Origin: JAZBPO01 sp963691775
GTDB lineage: Bacteria > Pseudomonadota > Gammaproteobacteria > Pseudomonadales > Azotimanducaceae
Assembly: GCA_963691775.1 (NCBI GenBank)
Contig: OY829369.1
Location: 4,092,001-4,156,000, forward strand
DNA length: 64,000 bases
Reading direction: 5' to 3'
Shown here: piece after piece, positions 37,346 through 45,862 of the stretch
Position numbering within the stretch: the first letter of the stretch is position 1
Layout of the letters: the number at the start of each line of letters is the position of its first letter
Made by a program: the position numbers and the translations under genes
Notes under the pieces: generated by a model
What the model was told of the DNA's origin: nothing
What the model saw: the letters and a program-made list of their open reading frames with translations, nothing else
Databases searched by the model: none

Positions 37346-39750
37346 CAGATCGGCGAGCCTGGCGGCATCCGTGCTACGTCGTCGCGACGTGCGAAGTGAC
37401 CCTCTTCTGCGGCTTGCCTGAGGAGCGCAGCCAGGCGTGTGCGATGATGGCTGGCTACAGGTGTCGGTCGTGACCCTGCCTCGAGCTTCGCGACGAGCTC
37501 AACAGCGATTGCCTGCGCTGTGCTCGTGACCTCGGGCGCGGCAATCTCGTTCCATGCCAGCATCGCCAGATGTTCGGTCACGAGCAGCGCAATGCGGCGC
37601 CGGACAAGATCCGCGAGGCCCGGCGCCTCAGGCGTCAGAACGGATGCCTCGACGAGGCGCATCAGCACCTCGGCCGCATCGGGAAGCGACGGATCCATCG
37701 CGTGCTGCTGATCGAGGCGCGCCAGGCGACCTGGCGCGAGCAGAAAGCCGAGCGTGTGCTCAGCGGCGGCTTCGGCAGGCGTCACGGCGTCAAAGGCCAG
37801 GCCCATGCGCCCGGGAGGGGCTTCGCGGGTGCGCTGCCAGCCGTAGGCCTGCGGCAGGATCGAACGGATGAGGCCGTCGTCCAGAGTAAGCGTGCTGGGC
37901 GCGAGCGTACGCAGCAGGGCATCCAGCGCGCGGCGCTGTGCGTCGCCCGGCACGGCGAGGATGGTCGGGGCGCCGCGGGTTGCGTAGCCGTACTCGAAGC
38001 CGCCGAGAAGTCGCGCGACGGCCTCGGTCTGATAGCGGTGAAGGTAGTAGAGCGGGACGAGCATCGCTTCGAGATCGGAGCGCGCGGCACCTGGCCGGAG
38101 ACGGGTGGCATCTAAGCGTGCAAGCGCGCCCGCTCGGACATCGAGCAGATGCTCCAGCTCTGAGACAGGATCATCGCCGTTGTCCCAGAGATGCGCGGCC
38201 GGGTGTGCGGCGTCGATGGGACGTGCGTCGGCGTCGGACATGAACGCCAGCGCGGCGGCGTCGGCAATGATCTGGCGCAGCGCATCGGCCTCGGACTGAT
38301 CGGCTGTGGGCAGCGCATAGCCGTAGCGGATCGCGTGCTTGTCCCAGGCGCCGATTCCGACGTCGTAGATCGCGGCTTTCAGCGGATCGCTGGCAGCGCC
38401 GAGCAGCGGATGCGGATAGTCCATCACCGAGGTTCGCCCCTGGGTACTGGCGGCGAAGTTGTGAGCGAGGCCAAGCGTGTGGCCGATCTCGTGCGCTGAG
38501 AGCTGACGCAGGCGAGCGAGCGCGAGGTCAAGGGCCTCCGCGTCGACCGCTTCGCCGTCTTCTGCTGCGGACAGGGCGCGTGCGATGAGCAGGTCCTGGC
38601 GGACGCGCAGGCTGCCGAGGCTCACCTGACCCTTCAGAATCTCGCCCGTACGCGGATCGCGAACGGATGTGCCGTAGGACCAGCCCCGTGTCGAACGGTG
38701 AACCCACTGGATGACGTTGTAGCGCACGTCCAGTGGATCGGCGTCCTCGGGCAGCATGCGGACCTCGAAGGCGCCGCTCCAGCCAGCAGCCTTGAACGCG
38801 TCTGCCCACCAGGCGCCCCCTTCGAGCAGTGCGCTCCGCACCGGCTCCGGTGCGCCCGAGTCCAGGTAGTAGATGATCGGCTTCACGGGCACGAGCGGCC
38901 GCTTCGACGCGTCCACGGCCTCCAGGCGATGGCGCGGAATCACCCGGGTGCGCATGTCGTCGAGCAGGGGCGAGGCGTAGTCGACCCAGTCCTGCACGAA
39001 GAAGCCCGAGCGTGGATGGAAGGTGCGCGGCACGTAGCCGTCCTCCGGCAGCGCGATCAGGGAATGACGCACATGCGCAGTTATCGCCGAAGGGTCTGGT
39101 GCGACGGTCTGAAGCCAGCGGCCTTTGGGCGTTCCGGTAAGGGTAATGACTGCTTCGAGCTCTGTGTTCCTTGGAAAGCTTCGCGTGTTTGTAGGCCAGA
39201 CCGCGGAGCGATCGGCATCGACCTTGAAAGTGCCCTCGCCCATGGCGTCGAGGGCGGGGCCGATTCGGGTGACGTCCGTGGTCAGAAAGGGCGTGTAGGC
39301 GACGACGTAGGCGTCGCTGTTCTCCGCGACCACTTCCAGGCCGGTCAGCACCGAGCTTGCGAAGGCCTCTTCAACGGCTCGCCGTTCGCTTGCGGAATTG
39401 CTGTCCGCACGGTACTCGGTGTTCAGCGCCCGCAGGAGCGCACGCCGGCCGACCCGCTCGAAGCGCACGAGGCGCGTGTCTTCCAAGCGGCCACGATCGA
39501 ATCCGAGATCATTCGATCCAACGCCCCGCGGCAGACTCGTCTGGAAAATGAACTCCCCCTGCGCGCGCGGTACGACCAGGAATGTCTCTGCGGTCACCGG
39601 ATGCATCAGCAGATCGAAGAATCCGGGCGTGCGTTCGAGATCGGCCGCGAAGTCCTCGATCGACGCAAGAGACGCCGACTCCTCAGCGAGCGCAGCGACG
39701 GACAGGTAGGCGGACAGGGCCACCAGCGCGTTGAGCGCAGTACGGCGCAT
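37345..39750 (-). CDS. Secreted zinc-dependent metalloprotease (DUF5117/DUF4953 type)
   Basis: An 801-residue protein with a Sec-type N-terminus (RRTALNALVALSAYLSVAALA). The zinc site is His420-Glu-Ile-Gly-His424-x5-His430 (HEIGHTLGLAHNF), a metzincin-like motif. VKPIIYYLDSGAPEPVR, WWADAFKAAGW and MDYPHPL also match this family of large bacterial proteases. It probably acts in the periplasm or outside; substrate unknown. The start is the ATG at 39750; the frame is open 60 codons upstream but overlaps the rocD promoter region and lacks a signal-like start. Confidence 0.9.
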   Translation of the reverse strand: MRRTALNALVALSAYLSVAALAEESASLASIEDFAADLERTPGFFDLLMHPVTAETFLVVPRAQGEFIFQTSLPRGVGSNDLGFDRGRLEDTRLVRFERVGRRALLRALNTEYRADSNSASERRAVEEAFASSVLTGLEVVAENSDAYVVAYTPFLTTDVTRIGPALDAMGEGTFKVDADRSAVWPTNTRSFPRNTELEAVITLTGTPKGRWLQTVAPDPSAITAHVRHSLIALPEDGYVPRTFHPRSGFFVQDWVDYASPLLDDMRTRVIPRHRLEAVDASKRPLVPVKPIIYYLDSGAPEPVRSALLEGGAWWADAFKAAGWSGAFEVRMLPEDADPLDVRYNVIQWVHRSTRGWSYGTSVRDPRTGEILKGQVSLGSLRVRQDLLIARALSAAEDGEAVDAEALDLALARLRQLSAHEIGHTLGLAHNFAASTQGRTSVMDYPHPLLGAASDPLKAAIYDVGIGAWDKHAIRYGYALPTADQSEADALRQIIADAAALAFMSDADARPIDAAHPAAHLWDNGDDPVSELEHLLDVRAGALARLDATRLRPGAARSDLEAMLVPLYYLHRYQTEAVARLLGGFEYGYATRGAPTILAVPGDAQRRALDALLRTLAPSTLTLDDGLIRSILPQAYGWQRTREAPPGRMGLAFDAVTPAEAAAEHTLGFLLAPGRLARLDQQHAMDPSLPDAAEVLMRLVEASVLTPEAPGLADLVRRRIALLVTEHLAMLAWNEIAAPEVTSTAQAIAVELVAKLEAGSRPTPVASHHRTRLAALLRQAAEEGHFARRDDVARMPPGSPI

Positions 39751-39931
39751 CGACTGAACCTCGAGATCGGGGCGGGTAGGGCAGTCTGGCGGTGCCGCCT
39801 GCGGGCTGCAATGGATGCCAGCTTGCGGTGGGGCAGCTGTGCTAGCCTCGTCGCCTTTCCTAGGGCACATCGCGATGACCGGACGGTCGCTGTCCGGATG
39901 GCGACCTGTTTCTGGACCGAGGGACTCCACG

Positions 39932-41212
39932 ATGAATGCCAGTGAAGGAGCGCAACTCGACAGCGGCGCGCTGATCGAGCTGGAAGACCGCTACGGCGCC
40001 CACAACTATCACCCGCTGCCGGTGGTGCTTGAAAAAGGCGAGGGTGTCTTCGTATGGGACGTCGAAGGCAGACGCTACTACGACTTCTTGTCCGCCTACT
40101 CAGCCGTCAACCAGGGCCATGCGCACCCCCGCATCGTCGGCGCTCTCGCCGATCAGGCTGGCCGCCTGGCGCTCACTTCGCGCGCCTTTTATAACGCCGA
40201 GCTCGGCAAGTTCGAGCGCTTTGCAACCGAATATTTCGGCTTCGATCGCGTTCTGCCCATGAACACCGGCGCCGAGGCGGTCGAAACAGCGATCAAGCTG
40301 TGTCGCAAGTGGGCCTATCAGGTGAAGGGGCTGGAGGAGGGGCGCGCGAAGATCATCGTGTGCGATCAGAACTTTCACGGCCGCACCATCACGATTATCT
40401 CCTTCTCTTCCGATCCCGATGCGCGCGGTGAGTACGCGCCGTACACGCCCGGCTTTGAGCGCGTGCCATACGATGATCTTCCCGCGCTCGAGCAGGCACT
40501 TGCTGATTCAGACGTCGCGGGATTCCTCGTCGAGCCGATCCAGGGTGAGGCGGGGGTCGTCGTGCCCGAAAGCGACTATCTCCGCCGGGCGGCTGAGCTT
40601 TGCCGCGAGCGCAACGTGCTGTTCATCGCTGACGAGGTTCAGACCGGTATCGCCCGAACGGGCAGTCTGCTTGCGGTGTGCGGTGACTGCGCCTGCGAGG
40701 CGCACTGCGAGCGCAATCCCGAGACCTATGTGCGTCCCGACGTACTGATCCTCGGCAAGGCATTGTCCGGCGGCGCCTACCCCGTTTCGGCTGTGCTGGC
40801 GGACGATGCAGTGATGCTGACCATCCAGCCGGGGCAGCATGGCTCCACCTATGGGGGCAATCCCGTCGCTGCGCGCGTGGCGATGGAAGCGCTGCAGGTC
40901 GTGCGCGATGAGGGGCTCGCGCAGAATGCGCGCCGCCTCGGCCGAGTCTTCCGCGCGGAGATGGAACGCATCGTCGGCGGCAGCAATCTGGTCTCTGGCG
41001 TGCGCGGCAAGGGGCTTCTGAATGCGATTCTGATCAACGATTCCCCCGACTCGAGCACCGCTTTCGATCTGTGCATGAAACTGCGCGACAACGGCCTGCT
41101 CGCGAAGCCGACCCACGGCAACATCATCCGCTTCGCGCCGCCGCTCGTGATGACGGAAGAACAACTGCGCGAGTGCGTCGACATCATCGAGCGCACGATC
41201 GCGGCGTTCTGA
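39932..41212 (+). CDS. rocD: Ornithine--oxo-acid aminotransferase
   Basis: PLP enzyme (426 residues) turning ornithine and 2-oxoglutarate into glutamate semialdehyde and glutamate. Family segments: YGAHNYHPLPVVLEKGEGV, NTGAEAVETAIKLCRKW, FHGRTITIISFS, EPIQGEAGV, DEVQTGIARTG and the PLP-lysine Lys276 in LILGKALSGG. Between TGSLLAV and RPDVLILGK sits a cysteine-rich stretch with Cys250, Cys253, Cys255 and Cys259 (CGDCACEAHC), where most relatives I recall have a short CDHEG-type linker. The ATG at 39932 is used. The gene is divergent from the metalloprotease. Confidence 0.95.
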   Translation: MNASEGAQLDSGALIELEDRYGAHNYHPLPVVLEKGEGVFVWDVEGRRYYDFLSAYSAVNQGHAHPRIVGALADQAGRLALTSRAFYNAELGKFERFATEYFGFDRVLPMNTGAEAVETAIKLCRKWAYQVKGLEEGRAKIIVCDQNFHGRTITIISFSSDPDARGEYAPYTPGFERVPYDDLPALEQALADSDVAGFLVEPIQGEAGVVVPESDYLRRAAELCRERNVLFIADEVQTGIARTGSLLAVCGDCACEAHCERNPETYVRPDVLILGKALSGGAYPVSAVLADDAVMLTIQPGQHGSTYGGNPVAARVAMEALQVVRDEGLAQNARRLGRVFRAEMERIVGGSNLVSGVRGKGLLNAILINDSPDSSTAFDLCMKLRDNGLLAKPTHGNIIRFAPPLVMTEEQLRECVDIIERTIAAF

Positions 41213-41233
41213 GGCTCCGCCTGGCGCGGCATC

Positions 41234-42817
41234 GTGTCGGAAACGGGCAGCGGCAGACGCTCGCGCGCGCAGATCTACTCGGCGCTCGCGCGTAACACCT
41301 CACTGAATGCAGTGGGCTCGGCGCTCGTGCTGGTCGCGGAGCTCGCGCAGTTCGTGTTGCTCATCCGTCTGCTCGAATCGGCTGCCTACGGCATGCTCAT
41401 CGTCGCGCTGGCCCTGGTCGGCCAGTTCGCCTTCCTCGATCTCGGCCTCGGCCGTGGGCTCGAGCGTTTCCTGCCCGAGTTCCGCAGCCAGGGACGCGAC
41501 GCCGACGTTCCACGGGCACTCGCCTTCTCATTGCTGTTCCATCTCGCAATGGGCGCGCTCGTGGGTGCGGCGATCCTGGGTTTCGCGTTGCTCGGTGGCG
41601 GCGCCGTACTCGCCCCGGACGATGGCGCCGCCATGCGCAGCCTGCTGATTGTGGCCGGATGCTCGGCCCCCGTGCTCTGGTCGCTCCGGACCGGCGCTGC
41701 AGCCCTGGTGGGTCTGGATCGCCTCGGCTGGGAGTCGCTTGTGCAGGCGCTCCTCGCGACGACCCGATGCGCGTTGCTCGCGTTCGGCGCCCGGCAGGGA
41801 TGGGCGCTGTCGACGCTGCTGGCCGGCGCCCTCGCGCTCGAAGCGGGCGCCGGAATACTGCGTCTCGTGCTCGTCGCGCGTCTCTGGCAGGGGCCGCTGT
41901 TGGCGATCGATTCCGGTCTGCGTGCGATCGCCTCGGAGCTCTTCGGATACTCGGCCTGGATCGGCCTGCACCAACTCGTGATCACTGCGTCGAACGGCTT
42001 TGACCGGCTGATCGTGAGCGCGCTTCTCGGGCCGGCCGCGGTGCCGGTCTACTGGATCGCGATGCGGCTGGTCCGGGTCCTGCCCGGCCTGATCGGTTCG
42101 ATCGCCAAGCGCGCTGTGATGCCGATCGCGTCCGAGCTCCACGCCGGCGGAGGCGACGCGGCCCTGCATGCGCTCGTGCTGCGCGGTACGCGCGGCTACA
42201 CGGCGTTCATGCTCGCCATCGTCGTCTGTCTGGTCGTGTACGCGGAGCCGATCCTGAGACTGCTCGGCGGAGACGAGGTCGCGGCAATGGCCTGGGCAGC
42301 ACAATTGAGCGTGCTCATGCAGGCGTTCGTCATCGCCCGCGGCATTCTCAATCAGGCGGCGGTCATCAAGACCGAAACGGCCCGCGACTCGGCCTTTTTC
42401 GGCATGGGCGTCGCTGCGGTGCATCTCGTCCTGCTCGCGTTGGCGGCCGATCGCGATGAACTGGGGCTCGCGATCGTGAGCTGGAGCGTCGCGCATCTGC
42501 TCTTCGCGCCCTGGTGGATCAGTCGCATGGCGCGTCACGTGTCCCTCCCCGTCGCGCGCTTCTACGGCGCCGCGCTGCGCGGGGGTTGGCCTCTGCTCGC
42601 GTTGCTGGCGCTCCACGCACCGCTGCTTCCGCTGCTGTCGACGTGGTCCATTGCACTCCAGGGCCTTGCGCTGGTTGCGAGCCTGCTCGCCGCGGTCGCG
42701 GTTGCGTGGTGGGGCGGCCTCGATCGCCCTTCGCGCCATGCGCTGCTGGTGCGACTGCGCGGGAGTCGTCATCCTTCCGGCGGGCTCGACGTGGCGGATC
42801 GATCGGAGCAGAGATGA
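41234..42817 (+). CDS. Wzx-like polysaccharide flippase (MOP superfamily)
   Basis: A 527-residue integral membrane protein with about 12-14 hydrophobic segments, of the oligosaccharide-lipid flippase type. It begins with NTSLNAVGSALVLVAELAQFVLLIRLL, a typical first helix region. Predicted to move an undecaprenyl-linked repeat unit across the inner membrane. GTG start. Its stop overlaps the NeuB-fusion ATG by 4 bp, placing it as first gene of the glycan locus; a Wzy polymerase is not visible in the window. Confidence 0.87.
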   Translation: MSETGSGRRSRAQIYSALARNTSLNAVGSALVLVAELAQFVLLIRLLESAAYGMLIVALALVGQFAFLDLGLGRGLERFLPEFRSQGRDADVPRALAFSLLFHLAMGALVGAAILGFALLGGGAVLAPDDGAAMRSLLIVAGCSAPVLWSLRTGAAALVGLDRLGWESLVQALLATTRCALLAFGARQGWALSTLLAGALALEAGAGILRLVLVARLWQGPLLAIDSGLRAIASELFGYSAWIGLHQLVITASNGFDRLIVSALLGPAAVPVYWIAMRLVRVLPGLIGSIAKRAVMPIASELHAGGGDAALHALVLRGTRGYTAFMLAIVVCLVVYAEPILRLLGGDEVAAMAWAAQLSVLMQAFVIARGILNQAAVIKTETARDSAFFGMGVAAVHLVLLALAADRDELGLAIVSWSVAHLLFAPWWISRMARHVSLPVARFYGAALRGGWPLLALLALHAPLLPLLSTWSIALQGLALVASLLAAVAVAWWGGLDRPSRHALLVRLRGSRHPSGGLDVADRSEQR

Positions 42818-45069
42818 TTCTCGAGTACAACCTGACGCCCTGGCTCGTGCGCGCCGGCACACCGCTCAAGCAGGCGATTGCGCAGCTCGACGCCGGCGGT
42901 CTGCGCATGCTGCTCTGCGTCGACGATACGGGCCGCCTTGTCGGCACCTTCACACCAGGTGACCTTAATCGCTGGCTGCTGTCCGATGCCGCGACGAGCC
43001 TCGACGTCGATGTTGCCAGCGTCGTGCAGACGCGACCGCGAGTACGCCGCATCGATGCAGATGCGCGAGAGATCTCGGACGCGCTCGAACAGGTCAACTT
43101 CCTCCCGCTCGTCGATGCGGAGCATCGTCTGCGCGCCATGGCGCTTCGCCGCGAATTGGCCCGTGGCATTCGCATTGGCGATCGCATCGTCGACGAGGAG
43201 CGGCCTGCCTTTGTCATTGCCGAGATCGGCAACAACCACAACGGCAGTCTCGACGAAGCGCTGCGGCTCATCGATCTCGCGGCCGAGGCCGGTGCGGACT
43301 GCGCGAAGTTCCAGATGCGCGACATGTCCGTGCTCTACGGCGATGAGGTCGAGGGCGATGATTCGTCGGAGAACCTCGGTGCCCAGTACACCCTGGACCT
43401 GCTGCGCCGATTCCAGCTCTCCGACGAAGCGCTCTTTACGGCGTTTGATCACTGCAGGGCTCGGGGGCTCGTTCCGCTGTGTACACCCTGGGATGCCTCG
43501 AGCGTGGACAAGCTGGAGCAGTACGGGCTCCCAGCCTACAAGGTCGCCTCGGCTGACCTGACCAATCACGATCTGCTCCGCCATCTGGCGCGCACGGGCA
43601 AACCGCTGATCTGTTCTACCGGCATGTCGACGGAAGCGGAGGTGCGTCAATCGATCGAATTGCTCCAGCGCTGCGGGGCGCAGTTCGTGCTGCTGCACTG
43701 CAATTCGACCTATCCAACGCCCTTCAAGGACGTGCGTCTGGCCTACATGGATCGTCTGCGCGAGGCGGGGAACTGTCTGGTCGGATATTCGGGGCACGAG
43801 CGCGACATCTTCGTACCCGTCGCCGCAGCCGCGCGCGGTGCGGTCGTGATCGAGAAGCACTTCACGCGCGATCGCGAGCAGGAGGGGAACGATCACAAGG
43901 TCAGCCTGTTGCCGGACGAATTCGCGCGCATGGTCGAGGGCATCCGCCAGGTAGAGGCGGCGCTCGGTCAGCGCGGCGCGCGTGCCCTGAGTCAGGGCGA
44001 ACTGATGAATCGGGTGACGCTGGCGAAGTCGGTGTTCGCGGCCCGAGACATCGCCGCAGGCGAACGCATCGAGCGCGAAGCGCTGGACGTGCGGAGCCCC
44101 GGACGAGGCCTTCAGCCAAATCGGCTCGGCGAGCTCGTCGGGCGCCCTGCGCCGCGATCGCTGGCGGCCGGCGACGTGTTCTATCCCGAAGATCTGGATG
44201 GCTCCGGGGATGCGCCCCGAGCGTTCGCTCTGGCCGGTCGCTGGGGGCTTCCGGTGCGGCATCACGACTGGCGTCGCCTCGCGGCCCTGAGCAATCCACG
44301 CGTGCTCGAGTTCCACCTCAGCTACAAGGACCTCGAGCTCGATCATGCATCCTTCTTCGACGGATCGGTCGACGCCGAACTCGTCGTGCATGCGCCCGAG
44401 CTCTTCGCGGGCGATCACACGCTCGACCTGGCCGCGACCGATGCGGAATACCGGGCGCGCTCGATTGTCGAGATGCGTCGCGTCATCGAAACGACGAAGG
44501 CACTCAGTGAGCATTTTCCGGACACCCGGCGTCCCATCGGCATCGTCACGAACGTCGGCGGCTTCAGCGTCGATGCCGCGCTCACGCCCCGTGCCGTCGC
44601 GGAACGAAGAGCGATTCTGCTCGACAGCCTCGCAGCGCTGGAGGATCCGGCGATCGCCCTCTGGCCGCAGACCATGCCGCCCTATCCCTGGCACTTCGGG
44701 GGCCAGCAGTTCCACAACCTGTTCCTGGCCGCTGAATGGATCGACGCGTTCTGCGGCGAGAGTGGCATGCGGGTCTGCCTGGACGTGTCGCACTCCATGC
44801 TCGCGTGCACGCACGCAAGCGCTTCCCTCACGGCGTTCCTGGAGCACGTGCTGCCGCATACGGCGCACCTGCATCTGGCCGATGCGAGCGGCGTGGACGG
44901 CGAGGGACTGCAGATCGGAGACGGCGCCGTGGACTTCGTCGGTCTGGCGGATGCGGTGAGACGATTGGCCCCCGACGCGAGCTGGATTCCCGAGATCTGG
45001 CAGGGCCACGAACGCGATGGTGCGGGTTTCTGGCGCGCGCTCGCGCGTCTGGAGCTGGCCGGCTTCTGA
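42814..45069 (+). CDS. Fusion: CBS pair - NeuB-like synthase - SAF - sugar-isomerase-like TIM barrel
   Basis: A 751-residue multidomain protein. Residues 1-115 look like a CBS pair (LLCVDDTGRLVGTFTPGDL, FLPLVDAEHRLRAM). Residues 133-385 are a NeuB-type PEP-dependent nonulosonate synthase: EIGNNHNGSLDEAL, KFQMRD, LCTPWDASSVDKLE, LICSTGMST, CNSTYPTP, EKHFTRDREQEGNDH. Residues 403-462 are an SAF/antifreeze-like domain (SVFAARDIAAGERI, RGLQPNRLGELVGR). Residues 475-751 resemble xylose-isomerase-like/AP-endonuclease-2 barrels (LDVSHSML, HLHLADASG, PEIWQGHE). The usual SDHT patch reads GYSGHE. Predicted to condense a sugar with PEP; the sugar is unknown. It overlaps the flippase gene by 4 bp. Confidence 0.88.
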   Translation: MILEYNLTPWLVRAGTPLKQAIAQLDAGGLRMLLCVDDTGRLVGTFTPGDLNRWLLSDAATSLDVDVASVVQTRPRVRRIDADAREISDALEQVNFLPLVDAEHRLRAMALRRELARGIRIGDRIVDEERPAFVIAEIGNNHNGSLDEALRLIDLAAEAGADCAKFQMRDMSVLYGDEVEGDDSSENLGAQYTLDLLRRFQLSDEALFTAFDHCRARGLVPLCTPWDASSVDKLEQYGLPAYKVASADLTNHDLLRHLARTGKPLICSTGMSTEAEVRQSIELLQRCGAQFVLLHCNSTYPTPFKDVRLAYMDRLREAGNCLVGYSGHERDIFVPVAAAARGAVVIEKHFTRDREQEGNDHKVSLLPDEFARMVEGIRQVEAALGQRGARALSQGELMNRVTLAKSVFAARDIAAGERIEREALDVRSPGRGLQPNRLGELVGRPAPRSLAAGDVFYPEDLDGSGDAPRAFALAGRWGLPVRHHDWRRLAALSNPRVLEFHLSYKDLELDHASFFDGSVDAELVVHAPELFAGDHTLDLAATDAEYRARSIVEMRRVIETTKALSEHFPDTRRPIGIVTNVGGFSVDAALTPRAVAERRAILLDSLAALEDPAIALWPQTMPPYPWHFGGQQFHNLFLAAEWIDAFCGESGMRVCLDVSHSMLACTHASASLTAFLEHVLPHTAHLHLADASGVDGEGLQIGDGAVDFVGLADAVRRLAPDASWIPEIWQGHERDGAGFWRALARLELAGF

Positions 45070-45098
45070 TGGCGCCCGTCGCGAGCGTGCGCGTCGGA

Positions 45099-45812
45099 TC
45101 AGGAGTCGGTCGTGGCCGACACGCGGGTCCACGCGGAGATCACGCCGCCGACGTCGCCCGCCTCGAGAACGTAGCCCCGTGCGGCGCAGAATTCCTCGAG
45201 CGCCCGCGTCTCGCCGCCCTGGATGCATTCGTCGATGGCGACGACGGCGCCGTCTACGAGATACGGCTCGAGCGTCTCGAGGGCGAAGCGCGCGACCGCG
45301 TAGGCATTGCAGTCCACGTACACGAGCGCGATGCGGGCACCGCCGGCCACGAAGCCCTTGAGGATGTCGTCGCCCGAGCGCAGCAGGTCCGGGAGGGTTG
45401 CGCGCAAGTCGCCGCGCAGGAAGCGGCACTGGTCGCGCAATCCGTTGCGGTCGCGGACCTCCTCCACGAACTCCAGGCTGCTGTCGGTGTGCGCGCGGGC
45501 GTCGAGCTGACGCTCCGCGTCTGCGACGTCGCTCGGATACCCCTCGAAGGTATCGAAGCCGTAGTAGCGGCGGAAGGCGCCCTGGTCCGCAGCGCGGGCG
45601 AGGGTGCCGAAGATGACGGCATTGCGGCCGCGCCCGACGCCGAGCTCGACGATATGGCCCGGCACGGGACGAATCTTCTCGTAGAGGCCGACGAGTCCGC
45701 GGACGTAGCGGACCTGCTCCGCGGAAATCAGCTTGTCCGACCAGTCGACGCGGCGGTAGTCGAAGAGTGCGCGCTCGACCAGATCGCGCAGCAGGCGTCG
45801 AAAACGGCTCAT
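45099..45812 (-). CDS. TylF/MycF-family SAM-dependent methyltransferase
   Basis: A 237-residue protein with the macrocin-O-methyltransferase layout: VELGVGRGRNAVIFG (SAM loop), YYGFDTFEGYP, and metal-binding ALVYVDCNAY and VVAIDECIQGG. In glycan clusters such proteins are presumed sugar O-methyltransferases. It is the only gene on the minus strand inside the polysaccharide locus and overlaps nothing; it converges on the NeuB fusion (29 bases) and diverges from the acyltransferase. Confidence 0.82.
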   Translation of the reverse strand: MSRFRRLLRDLVERALFDYRRVDWSDKLISAEQVRYVRGLVGLYEKIRPVPGHIVELGVGRGRNAVIFGTLARAADQGAFRRYYGFDTFEGYPSDVADAERQLDARAHTDSSLEFVEEVRDRNGLRDQCRFLRGDLRATLPDLLRSGDDILKGFVAGGARIALVYVDCNAYAVARFALETLEPYLVDGAVVAIDECIQGGETRALEEFCAARGYVLEAGDVGGVISAWTRVSATTDS

Positions 45813-45862
45813 CGATGCTCTCTCGTTCCGTTCAGCGCGAGCAGCATACGGGAAGGACAGCC

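Noticed and set aside
41528..42862. 444-codon antisense frame over the flippase
   Set aside because: Low-complexity Arg/Glu/Gln product, no family resemblance; the sense product has regular membrane helices.
42769..45429. Very long open frame (886 codons) antisense to the NeuB fusion
   Set aside because: GC-rich codon bias keeps the complementary frame open; the product is Arg-rich without motifs, and the sense strand encodes clear domains.
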